Of a stretch of 28,577 nt of DNA, positions 14,573 through 22,696 are shown one piece after another. The position numbers and the translations under genes are program-made. The first letter of the stretch is position 1. The number at the start of each line of letters is the position of its first letter. Under the pieces are notes generated by a model. The model did not search any database, was not told where the DNA came from, and saw only the letters and a list, made by a program, of their open reading frames with translations. This DNA is from an uncultured Clostridium sp. (GTDB taxonomy: Bacteria; Bacillota; Clostridia; Lachnospirales; Lachnospiraceae): contig USJW01000059.1 in the NCBI GenBank assembly GCA_900555045.1, positions 1-28,577 of the forward strand. Direction: 5' to 3'.

Positions 14573-15355
14573 ATGGGGGAGAGACAGGAGAAGGCGGCCA
14601 TGGAGTTGGCCATGGAGGCGGGGCACGTTCTGTTAGAGAGCGGGGCGGAGATTTTCCGGGTGGAGGAGACGATGGACCGGATCTGCCGCCATTACGGTGT
14701 GAATTCGGGGAACGCGTTTGTGCTGAGCAACGGGATTTTCGCCACCACGGGCAGTGAGCGGGAGCGCTACTACGCCAAGGTGCAGCACATCCCGGTGAGC
14801 GGGACCCACCTGGACCGGGTGGCGGCGGTGAACCAGCTGTCCCGGGAGATCGAGGAGGGGCGCTACAGCCTGGAGGAGGCGAGGCGCGCCCTGGAGGACA
14901 TCAAGCACATGCCCGGCAAGCGCCGCAGCACCCAGGTGGTGGCCTCGGGCATCGGCAGCGGGGCGTTCTGCTACCTGTTCGGCGGAAACGGCATGGACGC
15001 GGTCTGCGCGCTTTGTGCGGGGTTCATTCTGTACCTGTTCGTGCTGTACGTCAGCGCGCCCCACCTGTCCAAAATTGTGGGAAATATCTGCGGCGGGGCC
15101 CTGGTGACGTTGATCTGCAGCGGACTGTTTTTGACAGGGATCGGGCAACACCTAAATTTCATGATCATCGGCTCCATCATGCCGCTGATCCCCGGGGTGG
15201 CGTTCACCAACGCCATCCGGGATATCGCGGACGGGGATTATATATCCGGCTCCGTGCGGATGTTGGACGCGCTGCTGGTGTTTTTCAGCGTCGCCATCGG
15301 CGTGGGCATGGCATTCTCGCTGGTCAGCCAGCTGACGGGAGGTGCGCTGCTATGA
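14573..15355 (+). CDS. ThrE-type threonine/serine exporter, large (DUF1212) subunit
   Basis: 260 residues. A cytosolic N-terminal domain with the family blocks LLESGAEIFRVEETMDRIC and VLSNGIFAT is followed by about five membrane segments (from about residue 125). Split ThrE proteins of Firmicutes consist of this half plus a small membrane half encoded next; together they are expected to export threonine or serine. The ATG at 14573 has GAGGAG 12 nt upstream; an ATG at 14600 with AGGAG 9 nt upstream is a reasonable alternative that would remove nine residues. The stop overlaps the next start as ATGA. Confidence 0.85.
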   Translation: MGERQEKAAMELAMEAGHVLLESGAEIFRVEETMDRICRHYGVNSGNAFVLSNGIFATTGSERERYYAKVQHIPVSGTHLDRVAAVNQLSREIEEGRYSLEEARRALEDIKHMPGKRRSTQVVASGIGSGAFCYLFGGNGMDAVCALCAGFILYLFVLYVSAPHLSKIVGNICGGALVTLICSGLFLTGIGQHLNFMIIGSIMPLIPGVAFTNAIRDIADGDYISGSVRMLDALLVFFSVAIGVGMAFSLVSQLTGGALL

Positions 15356-15792
15356 TTTTACAGATGATCGCGGCTATGGTGGGAACCATCGCCTTCTCCC
15401 TGCTGTTCGGCGTGCCGACGAGATATTACCCCTACTGCGGGCTGATCGGGGGCGCAGGCTGGGGTGTGTACTGCGCGGCGAGCGCGGTCTGGGCTCCGGC
15501 GGAGTCCGCCCTTGCGGCGACGATCGTGGTGATCCTTCTGTCGCGGATGGCGGCCGTGCGGGAGCGGTGCCCGGTGACGGTGTTCCTGATCTCCGGAATC
15601 TTCCCGCTGGTGCCGGGGGCCGGGGTGTACTGGACCGTGTACTACATTGTGACGGACCAGCTGTACCTGGCGGTTCAGACCGGGTACACGGCGGTGAAGG
15701 TGGCGGTGGCCATCGTGCTGGGGATTGTGTTCGTGTTTGAGCTGCCCCAGGGGCTGTTTCGGGCGCTGGTGGGCAGAGGGAACAAACGGTGA
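15352..15792 (+). CDS. ThrE-type exporter, small membrane (DUF3815-like) subunit
   Basis: 146 residues with four hydrophobic segments. LISGIFPLVPGAGVYWTVYY is the conserved family block. GGAGGT (15338-15343) lies 8 nt before the ATG. A 4-bp ATGA overlap with the large subunit implies coupled translation and equal amounts. It completes the transporter formed by a single polypeptide in actinobacterial ThrE. Confidence 0.85.
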   Translation: MILQMIAAMVGTIAFSLLFGVPTRYYPYCGLIGGAGWGVYCAASAVWAPAESALAATIVVILLSRMAAVRERCPVTVFLISGIFPLVPGAGVYWTVYYIVTDQLYLAVQTGYTAVKVAVAIVLGIVFVFELPQGLFRALVGRGNKR

Positions 15793-15804
15793 GTTGGTGA
15801 CAAT

Positions 15805-15866
15805 AAAAAAAGAAGGACCTGAATTCCTGCTTTTGGGAGATGGGAAATCGAGGTCCTTCTTTTTTT
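15805..15866. terminator. bidirectional terminator between the exporter and LysR genes
   Basis: 16-bp stem (A-run plus GAAGGACCT at 15805-15820; AGGTCCTTC plus T-run at 15851-15866) around a 30-nt loop. T-runs are present on both strands, and the flanking genes are convergent. Confidence 0.92.
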
Positions 15867-15892
15867 GTGTGCCAATGGGATGAACAGCTGTC

Positions 15893-16810
15893 CTACAGCC
15901 CGTTCCAGTTCGCCTCCACGTATTTTAGCGCCAGCTCGATCAGATACTTGTGGGGCGGGCCCATGATCAGGTCCTTGCGGAACAGGACCGAGTGGATCCG
16001 GTATATCTTGGGCTCCAGCGAAAAGTAGGTGATGTCGGGGGAGTCCACCGCGTAGCCGGTGGGGATAAAGCCGACGCCCACGTTGCTGGAGACCATCTCA
16101 CAGATGGATTGGGCGTGGTTGGTGCTGCAGGCCAGGATGGGGTTGAAGTTCTGTTTTTCAAAGAACGCATCGATCAGGTAGCGGATGCAGGAGCCGGGCA
16201 GCTGCAGAATAAAAGGGGTGGAACCAAAATTTTCCAAAAGTTCCTCGGCCGTGAGGCTGTGGTGGACGGACGGTTCCAGCTTCTGGCAGTAGGGGTGGGC
16301 GGACGGAGCGCCGAAGACGACCTCCTCGCGTTTTAGCTCCAGGCTCTGCTTTTTGTACTGCTCCAGTGAGTTGGCAGTCACGAAGGCCATATCCAGCTCC
16401 CCGCGGGATATGGCGGTGCTCATGGCGAACAGGTTGTCGTTGACCATGGCCAGCTCCACCTTGGGGTAGGTCTTGCGGAAGTCCACCAGGATGGTGGTGA
16501 TCAGCTGCATGGAGCGGGATGCGGAGGTGCCGATCCGAATCCGGCTGGTGGCGGAGATCCGCTCGATGTCCTTCTCAAGCGTGTGGGTCAGGGCCAGAAC
16601 CTTGCGGGCGTAGTCCGCGTATAGGTTTCCCACGGGGGTCAGCGTGTAGACGCCGCCGGTGCGCTGGAACAGAGGGGCGCCGATCTCCTGCTCCTGCTTG
16701 GCCAGAAATTGGCTGAGCGTGGGCTGGGAGACATAGAGCTTCCTGGCCGCCCGGGTCATGTTCCCGGTCTCGGCCAACGCCAGTATGTATTCCAGGTATC
16801 GTTTGTCCAT
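15893..16810 (-). CDS. LysR-family transcription regulator
   Basis: 305 residues. An N-terminal winged helix-turn-helix (MTRAARKLYVSQPTLSQFLAK, about 18-38) with the LysR feature GAPLFQR, then a periplasmic-binding-like effector domain (about 90-300). The ATG at 16810 follows a weak AAGG-type ribosome binding site; the 56-codon upstream extension is untranslated leader and divergent promoter. It is divergent from the ABC transporter operon, the classic arrangement for a regulator of that operon, probably answering to an imported substrate or a breakdown product. Confidence 0.92.
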   Translation of the reverse strand: MDKRYLEYILALAETGNMTRAARKLYVSQPTLSQFLAKQEQEIGAPLFQRTGGVYTLTPVGNLYADYARKVLALTHTLEKDIERISATSRIRIGTSASRSMQLITTILVDFRKTYPKVELAMVNDNLFAMSTAISRGELDMAFVTANSLEQYKKQSLELKREEVVFGAPSAHPYCQKLEPSVHHSLTAEELLENFGSTPFILQLPGSCIRYLIDAFFEKQNFNPILACSTNHAQSICEMVSSNVGVGFIPTGYAVDSPDITYFSLEPKIYRIHSVLFRKDLIMGPPHKYLIELALKYVEANWNGL

Positions 16811-16851
16811 TGTGTAACCTTCTTTCAACAATAAGTAAGAATTATTCTCAG

Positions 16852-16868
16852 TATAAGCGATGCCTATA
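16852..16868. promoter_or_regulatory. LysR-type dyad in the divergent promoter region
   Basis: TATAAGCGATGCCTATA is an interrupted dyad (TATA-n-GC-N3-GC-n-TATA) containing T-N11-A spacing. It overlaps a minus-strand TATACT (16855-16850) that could be the lysR -10, so it is suited to autoregulation and activation. No experimental support. Confidence 0.4.
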
Positions 16869-16888
16869 ATAATAATAGGAAAGGGCCA

Positions 16889-16918
16889 TTGGAAAAAATG
16901 TATAGTGCGACATATAAT
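16889..16918 (+). promoter_or_regulatory. possible promoter of the ABC transporter operon
   Basis: -35 TTGGAA (16889-16894), 18-bp spacer, perfect -10 TATAAT (16913-16918). The predicted leader to the permease gene is over 200 nt and holds the second dyad (16997-17020) and a mini-ORF. Confidence 0.5.
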
Positions 16919-16996
16919 TGAATCATGAAACTGGTGAAAATGCACATTACTTGCGAGGCGGGTGCGGGCCGCTGTCATGAATGTGTTGCTTCACCT

Positions 16997-17020
16997 ATTA
17001 TAGCAGACAAATGCTGTAAT
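16997..17020. promoter_or_regulatory. second dyad upstream of the ABC operon
   Basis: ATTATAGCA (16997-17005) and TGCTGTAAT (17012-17020) form an inverted repeat with a 6-nt gap and one mismatch (G-T pairing in RNA). Its TATAGC half-site resembles the TATA-n-GC half-site of the upstream dyad. Confidence 0.35.
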
Positions 17021-17102
17021 GAAAATAGTAAAAGCCCGGGGAAGGACGGCGGGCGGGGCAAGGCGGGGAAAAAGAAAGCATTTTATGTAGGAAGGGAGGA
17101 AT

Positions 17103-17129
17103 ATGGCAGGCGGAAAATTCCTGCTGTAG
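17103..17129 (+). CDS. possible 8-codon leader peptide before the permease gene
   Basis: The strongest ribosome binding site in this spacer (AAGGGAGGA, 17092-17100) precedes ATG at 17103, which reads MAGGKFLL and stops. The permease ATG follows 7 nt later without its own ribosome binding site. This suggests translation of the permease by reinitiation. The peptide is too short to judge by sequence alone. Confidence 0.3.
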   Translation: MAGGKFLL

Positions 17130-17136
17130 AGCTTAA

Positions 17137-18081
17137 ATGAGGACATACATCGCAAAACGTACGGGACAGATGATTTTGATTATTTTTCTGATTTCCATTT
17201 TCACATTTATGCTGGTGTCGTTTATACCGGGTGATCCGGTGTACGCCATGCTGGGCGAGGAGGTATCCCAGGAGGAGTACGACCGGGTTTACCACGAGTT
17301 AAAGCTGGACCAGCCCATCATCAAGCGGTATTTCAGCTGGCTGGGCGGGGCCATCCAGGGAGACTGGGGCCAGTCCACGCAGTTCCACAAGAGCACGCTG
17401 GAGGTGTTAAATGAGCGAATCCCCATCACGCTGTTCTTCTCGCTGAGCGCCTTCGTGCTCAGCATCCCGTTGGGAATCCTGTTCGGCGTGATCAGCGCCG
17501 TGTACCGGGGGAAGACGGCGGACACGGTGGTGACGCTGATCGCCAACATAACGGCCTGTCTTCCGCAGTTCTGGATCGCACTGCTAGTGATGTACATATT
17601 CGCCATGAAGCTTGGATGGCTGCCATCCTACGGCTTCACCTGGTTCTCACAGGATCTGACCCTGGGAATCAAGCAGACGATCATGCCGTTATTCTGCCTG
17701 GCCCTGGGCGGTATCGCAACGACCACCAGACAGACCCGCTCCAGCATGCTGGAGGTAATCCGCCAGGACTACGTGAGAACCGCCAGAAGCAAGGGACTCT
17801 CCAAGCGCAAGGTGATTTACCTGCACGCCCTAAAGAACGCGCTGATCCCCGTCATCACGATTCTGGGCATGCGCCTCGGCTCCATGCTGGCCGGCTCCAT
17901 GTTCGTGGAATCCGTGTTCAACATCCCGGGTATGGGCTCCCTGTTCGTGAAGGCGATCCAGTCCCGCGACATTCCGGTTGTACAGGCCTGCGTGCTGGTG
18001 ACGGCGCTCGTGTCCTGTCTGATCAACCTCTTGACGGACATCCTCTACGCAGTCGTAGACCCGAGAGTCCGCTATGAGTAA
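17137..18081 (+). CDS. Opp/Dpp-type ABC transporter permease (DppB/OppB family)
   Basis: 314 residues, six membrane segments. It begins YIAKRTGQMILIIFLI like other family members. The EAA loop that contacts the ATPase is RQDYVRTARSKGLSKRKVIYLHALKNAL (about 209-236). It forms the channel with the next gene product. There is no good ribosome binding site, only AGAG; see the mini-ORF just upstream. First gene of a six-gene operon ending with sugar-acid enzymes, so the family label says little about substrate. Confidence 0.92.
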   Translation: MRTYIAKRTGQMILIIFLISIFTFMLVSFIPGDPVYAMLGEEVSQEEYDRVYHELKLDQPIIKRYFSWLGGAIQGDWGQSTQFHKSTLEVLNERIPITLFFSLSAFVLSIPLGILFGVISAVYRGKTADTVVTLIANITACLPQFWIALLVMYIFAMKLGWLPSYGFTWFSQDLTLGIKQTIMPLFCLALGGIATTTRQTRSSMLEVIRQDYVRTARSKGLSKRKVIYLHALKNALIPVITILGMRLGSMLAGSMFVESVFNIPGMGSLFVKAIQSRDIPVVQACVLVTALVSCLINLLTDILYAVVDPRVRYE

Positions 18082-18093
18082 GGAGGCAGCAAC

Positions 18094-18948
18094 ATGAAAA
18101 ATAACGGTAGATGGAAAAAGACAGTAGAGACATTGTTCGCCAGAAAAGTGGCGGTTGTGAGTGCAGTTGTGGTTGGCCTGTTCATCGTGATGGCGGTGTT
18201 CGCGCCCCTCGTCACCCCCTATGATCCCAACTTCGCGGACTTCGCTTCGTTCCTCCAGGGGCCCAGCAAGGCCCACCTTCTGGGGACGGACAACTACGGG
18301 CGCGACGTGCTAAGCCGGATCATCTACGGAACCCGCGTGAGCCTGATCATCGGCGTGCTGGCCGTGATGATCGCCTGCGTGGTCGGAACGTTCTTCGGCA
18401 TGGTGGCCGGCTACTTCGGCGGGATCGTCGACGACGTGATCAACCGTATCACCGAGGCAATCCGCGCGATCCCCCAGATCATTCTGGCCATGGCGCTGAC
18501 CGCAGTGTTTGGAAGCGGAATCCGCAACCTGGCGATTATCCTGGGAATCTCGTCCATGGCCGGCTATGTGCGCATGATGCGCGGCCAGGTTTTGACCATC
18601 AAGCAGTCCGACTATATCATGGCGGGCAAGCTGCAGGGCAACAAGAACTTCCGGTTGATGTTCCGGCACATTCTGCCGAACAGTATCTCACCGATTATCG
18701 TAATGATGACGCAGCAGGTCGGCCAGACGATTCTGGCGGAGGCGGGACTGAGCTTCCTGGGCCTGGGAATCAGCGCTCCCACCGCTTCCTGGGGGAGCAT
18801 GGTCAGCGAGGGACGCCTGTTCCTTCTGCAGAACCCCGTGTTCGCCCTGACGCCCGGCGTCTGTGTGGCGGTGCTCGTTATCTGCCTGAACATGCTGGGC
18901 GACGGTGTCCGCGATGCGTTGGATCCCAGACTCAGAGGAGAAGTTTAA
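18094..18948 (+). CDS. Opp/Dpp-type ABC transporter permease (DppC/OppC family)
   Basis: 284 residues, six membrane segments. The N-terminal LGTDNYGRDVLSRIIYGTRVSL block (about 68-89) and an EAA-loop region around MAGKLQGNKNFRLMFRHILPNS are typical. TAAGGAGG overlaps the end of the upstream gene, with a 12-bp gap. It pairs with the preceding permease. Confidence 0.93.
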   Translation: MKNNGRWKKTVETLFARKVAVVSAVVVGLFIVMAVFAPLVTPYDPNFADFASFLQGPSKAHLLGTDNYGRDVLSRIIYGTRVSLIIGVLAVMIACVVGTFFGMVAGYFGGIVDDVINRITEAIRAIPQIILAMALTAVFGSGIRNLAIILGISSMAGYVRMMRGQVLTIKQSDYIMAGKLQGNKNFRLMFRHILPNSISPIIVMMTQQVGQTILAEAGLSFLGLGISAPTASWGSMVSEGRLFLLQNPVFALTPGVCVAVLVICLNMLGDGVRDALDPRLRGEV

Positions 18949-18963
18949 TAGGAGGGTGTCAGG

Positions 18964-20988
18964 ATGGAACATTTGTTGGAGATAAAGAATATAGAGACCT
19001 GTTTTAAGACGGACGGTCAGCTGGTGAAGGCGGTGGACGGCGTGTCCATGTACCTAAATCCCGGCGAGATCATCGGAATCGTGGGCGAGTCGGGAAGCGG
19101 CAAGTCCGTGACCATGATGAGTATGCTGCAGCTGATCTCCTCCCCCGGAAAGATCACGGGCGGCGAGGTCTACATACAGGGAAATGACCGGAACATGCTG
19201 GAGTACGGCGACGACAGCGAGGAGATGCGCCACATGCGCGGCGGCAAGGTCAGCATGATCTTCCAGGAGCCCATGACCTCCCTAAACCCGGTTCTCACCA
19301 TCGGCTACCAGATCCAGGAGAATATCATGGAGCACCTCCACTTGAGCAAGGAGGAGGCAAAGAAGCGCACCATCGAGATGTTAAAGCTGGTGAATATACC
19401 TGACGCGGAGCAGCGCTTTGACTACTATCCGCAGCAGTTTTCCGGCGGTATGCGCCAGAGAATCATGATCGCCATGGCCATGTCCTCCGAGCCCACCGTG
19501 CTGGTGGCGGACGAGGCCACGACGGCCCTGGACGTGACCACCCAGGCGCAGCTGTTGGAGATGATCCGCGACATCGCCAAGAAGACTAACACGGCGGTGA
19601 TCATTGTAACCCATAATCTGGGAATTGTGGCCCGGTTCGCGGAGCGGATCTACGTGATGTACTCCGGCAGCGTGGTGGAGATGACGGACACCAAGCGGCT
19701 GTTCGCAAACCCGGAGCACCCCTACACCCGTGCACTGCTGCGGGCGATCCCGAGACTGGACGATCCCAAGGACCGCATCCTGATTCCCATCGAGGGGCTT
19801 CCGCCGAACCCGGCGACCCGCCCGGAGTACTGCCCGTTCTACGAGCGCTGCGAGTACCGCATGGAAAAGTGCAAGAATATGAAGCGGCCGCAGCTTGAGG
19901 AGCTGGAGGCGGGGCACTTCGCAGCCTGCCACTTAAGCGAGGCAGAGAAGGCGGCAAAGGCCGAGGAGATCGCCAACAAGGAGGTCAAAAAGGCGCCGAA
20001 GATCGTCGTGAGCGACGAGCTGTGCCTGGACGTGAAGAATGTCCGCAAGTACTTCCCGATCTTCAACGGGCTCATGCGCAAGAAGGTGGGCGAGGTGAAG
20101 GCCATCGAGGACATCAGCTTTTACGCCAGAAAGGGCGAGACGCTGGGAATCGTGGGCGAGTCCGGCTGCGGCAAGACGACGCTGGCGCGGTGTATCATGC
20201 GCGTGTACAAGCCGGAGGAGGGCGAGATCATCTTTAACGGAACGGATATCGCCCGTTTCAATGACAAGCAGATGTACCCGTATCGCCGCAAGATCGCCAT
20301 GATCTTCCAGGATCCCTTCTCATCGCTGGATCCCAGACAGACGGCGGAGTCCATTGTGGGCGAGTCGCTGCTGCTGCACAAGCTGGTGAAAAACCGGGAT
20401 GAGTACAACGCCAGGGTGGACGAGCTGTTCCGGATCGTCGGCCTGGACCCGGCATTGAAATACAGAGTACCCCACGAGTTCTCCGGCGGCCAGCGCCAGA
20501 GAATCGGTATCGCAAGAGCCCTGTCGTCCGAGCCGGACATGATCATCTGCGACGAGCCGATCTCCGCACTTGACGTTTCCATCCAGGCACAGATCATCAA
20601 CCTCCTGGAGGAGCTGCAGGCGAAGCTGGGGCTGACCTACCTGTTTATCGCCCACGATCTGGCGGTGGTGAAGCACATCAGCAACCGGATCCTGGTGATG
20701 TATCTGGGGCGTGTGGTGGAGATCGCGGAGTGCGACGAGCTGTACCACAACACCCTGCACCCCTACACCCGGACACTGCTGAGCGCAGTTCCGGTGGCTG
20801 ACCCGGTGGTGGAGGAGTCCAGAGAGAGAGTTCCGATCCGCGGCGAGGTGCCCAGTCTGACCAACCGGCCGGCGGGCTGCCCGTTCAACGACCGCTGTTC
20901 CCACGCCTGCGACCGCTGCCGCAAGGAGGTGCCCACTTTAAAGGATGTGGGCGGGGGCCATGAAGTAGCATGCTTTTTATATGAATAA
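18964..20988 (+). CDS. fused double ABC ATPase of the Opp/Dpp-type transporter (DppD-DppF)
   Basis: 674 residues, twice the usual size, with two complete ATPase halves. First half: Walker A GESGSGKS at 41-48, signature FSGGMRQR with Ser160, Walker B VLVADEATTALD. Second half: Walker A GESGCGKT at 398-405, signature FSGGQRQR with Ser507, Walker B MIICDEPISALD. Each half ends with the Cys-rich oligopeptide-ATPase tail (CPFYERC... and CPFNDRC...). Such fusions are known (GsiA type). It energises import through the two permeases. GGAGG lies before the ATG, 15 bp after the permease stop. Confidence 0.94.
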   Translation: MEHLLEIKNIETCFKTDGQLVKAVDGVSMYLNPGEIIGIVGESGSGKSVTMMSMLQLISSPGKITGGEVYIQGNDRNMLEYGDDSEEMRHMRGGKVSMIFQEPMTSLNPVLTIGYQIQENIMEHLHLSKEEAKKRTIEMLKLVNIPDAEQRFDYYPQQFSGGMRQRIMIAMAMSSEPTVLVADEATTALDVTTQAQLLEMIRDIAKKTNTAVIIVTHNLGIVARFAERIYVMYSGSVVEMTDTKRLFANPEHPYTRALLRAIPRLDDPKDRILIPIEGLPPNPATRPEYCPFYERCEYRMEKCKNMKRPQLEELEAGHFAACHLSEAEKAAKAEEIANKEVKKAPKIVVSDELCLDVKNVRKYFPIFNGLMRKKVGEVKAIEDISFYARKGETLGIVGESGCGKTTLARCIMRVYKPEEGEIIFNGTDIARFNDKQMYPYRRKIAMIFQDPFSSLDPRQTAESIVGESLLLHKLVKNRDEYNARVDELFRIVGLDPALKYRVPHEFSGGQRQRIGIARALSSEPDMIICDEPISALDVSIQAQIINLLEELQAKLGLTYLFIAHDLAVVKHISNRILVMYLGRVVEIAECDELYHNTLHPYTRTLLSAVPVADPVVEESRERVPIRGEVPSLTNRPAGCPFNDRCSHACDRCRKEVPTLKDVGGGHEVACFLYE

Positions 20989-21019
20989 ACATGAAAACGA
21001 ATAAGGAGGGTTAAGAAAC

Positions 21020-22666
21020 ATGAAGTTAACGAAAAAAATCTTGTCACTGGCATTAGTCACCGCGATGGCGGCTGGTATGGTGTCCGGATGCGGCGGCGGA
21101 GGCAAGGCCGCAGATCCCACCACGACCGCAGCGCAGACCAAGGAGGCAGCCGGAAGTGAGGCGGCCGGAAGCGAGGCCGCGGGCAGCGAGGCTGCCACGG
21201 AGGCTCCGGGCGAGGTGTCCGAGGGCGGAAGCCTGACCATCGCCATCCCGCAGCCGCACAACACGTTCTTTATGCCCCAGTCCACCACCACCAGCGACCG
21301 CTTCGGCGCACAGCCGGTTCTGGAGTCCTTAGGGCGCGCGGACACAGAGGGCAACTACTATCCCTGGCTGGCTGAGGAGTTTGTGACGGACGCGGAGAAC
21401 CTGACCTTCACCATCAAGCTGAGAGAGGGCGTCAAGTTCCACGACGGTTCTGACTGTAACGCCGAGGTGGTGGCATGGAACATTCAGCAGTACATTGACA
21501 ACGGCAAGGCAAGTGAGATCGGTTCCCCGAAGGAAGTCAAGGTTGTGGACGACAAGACCGTCATGATCCAGTATGAGGAGTGGGCCAACAACTGGGACAA
21601 CGTGATCGGCGACATCTACATCTGCTCCAAGGAAGCCTACGAGAAGAACGGCGAGGAGTGGTGCAAGACCCATGCGGTCGGCACTGGCCCCTTCGTGCTG
21701 GAGTCCTTTGTGACGGACAACAAGATCACCTACAACAAGAACGAGAACTACCGCATCGCGGGACTTCCCCACATCGACCATCTGGAGATCGACATCATCA
21801 CAGACACCAACACCATGATGTCCGCTCTGATGAACAAAGAGGTGGGCGTGGCCATGAAGTTTGAGAACGAGGCTGTCATCAACACCATCAAGCAGGCTGG
21901 CTTCGAGAGCATCGGCCGCAAGAACGCAAACTGTGCGGATATCAAGCACATCATCTGGAACAGCAAGAGCGACAAGCATCCCATGGGCGACTTAAAGGTA
22001 CGCCAGGCGATCATGCACGCCATTCAGTGGAACGAGGTGGCAAAGGCTCTGTCCGGCGGTCTGGGCGAGGCAACTCCTCTGTTCTGCACCTCCGACTCCT
22101 GGGCATACGCTCCGGACGCAGAGTTCTATGAGTACAACCTGGACCTGGCAAAGCAGATGTTAGCGGAGGCTGGGTACCCGAACGGCTTTGAGACCACCAT
22201 CTACACCAAGGCGCAGGACAACGATACCGCTACCGCATTCCAGGCAATCCTTTCTCAGATCGGCATCAAGGCCGAGGTAACCGTTTTAGACAGCTCCGCT
22301 CTGGCAGCTATGCAGAAGGAGGACGACATCGACGGCTTCATCGCAAACCGCGGCGCCAGCAAGATGGACTTCACCAACAACTACATCCGCCTGTACTCCT
22401 CCGAGGGCATCAAGAACCACGGCATCATGCTTCGCCCGGCAGAGTTCGAGGAGCCGCTGTTCGCAGCGAGAGCCGCAAAGACCGTCGAGGAGAAGAAGGA
22501 GAACCTTCAGAAGGCAGCAAAGGCACTGGTACAGGATTACGTGATGATCACTCCCATGGCGGTTGTGTACTATGAGTCCTTCGCAGTGCCGGGCCTGGTG
22601 GACAGCGGAATTTACGATGTAAGCCTGGAGCAGTGGACACCTGAGGCGGTTCACTGGACCAAATAA
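21020..22666 (+). CDS. ABC transporter substrate-binding lipoprotein, family 5
   Basis: 548 residues. Lipoprotein signal with lipobox VSGC and modified Cys24, then a flexible linker (about 31-66) containing three near-exact GSEAA repeats. The binding domain has the canonical family order: an N-terminal lobe with FTIKLREGVKFHDGSDCNAEVV (about 132-153), then VRQAIMHAIQWNEVA, then YNLDLAKQMLAEAGYPNGFETTIYTKA and the C-terminal lobe. It captures the substrate outside the membrane for the upstream permeases. Family 5 proteins bind peptides, nickel complexes or oligosaccharides; the downstream enzymes favour a uronate-containing oligosaccharide (inference). GGAGGG precedes the ATG. Confidence 0.93.
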   Translation: MKLTKKILSLALVTAMAAGMVSGCGGGGKAADPTTTAAQTKEAAGSEAAGSEAAGSEAATEAPGEVSEGGSLTIAIPQPHNTFFMPQSTTTSDRFGAQPVLESLGRADTEGNYYPWLAEEFVTDAENLTFTIKLREGVKFHDGSDCNAEVVAWNIQQYIDNGKASEIGSPKEVKVVDDKTVMIQYEEWANNWDNVIGDIYICSKEAYEKNGEEWCKTHAVGTGPFVLESFVTDNKITYNKNENYRIAGLPHIDHLEIDIITDTNTMMSALMNKEVGVAMKFENEAVINTIKQAGFESIGRKNANCADIKHIIWNSKSDKHPMGDLKVRQAIMHAIQWNEVAKALSGGLGEATPLFCTSDSWAYAPDAEFYEYNLDLAKQMLAEAGYPNGFETTIYTKAQDNDTATAFQAILSQIGIKAEVTVLDSSALAAMQKEDDIDGFIANRGASKMDFTNNYIRLYSSEGIKNHGIMLRPAEFEEPLFAARAAKTVEEKKENLQKAAKALVQDYVMITPMAVVYYESFAVPGLVDSGIYDVSLEQWTPEAVHWTK

Positions 22667-22696
22667 AGAATAAACAAGATTTAAGGGGGAGCAATT

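Noticed and set aside
14573..15792. frameshifted ThrE gene
   Set aside because: Separate large and small ThrE subunits with an ATGA overlap are a normal Firmicutes arrangement, and the second gene has its own ribosome binding site.
16925..17140. 71-residue ORF ending on the permease start codon (ATGA overlap)
   Set aside because: Its ATG would coincide with the predicted transcription start, it has no ribosome binding site, and the composition resembles no family. The overlap is probably chance.
18964..20988. misassembled fusion of two ABC ATPase genes
   Set aside because: Both halves are complete, the linker is in frame, and double ATPases of this transporter family are known.
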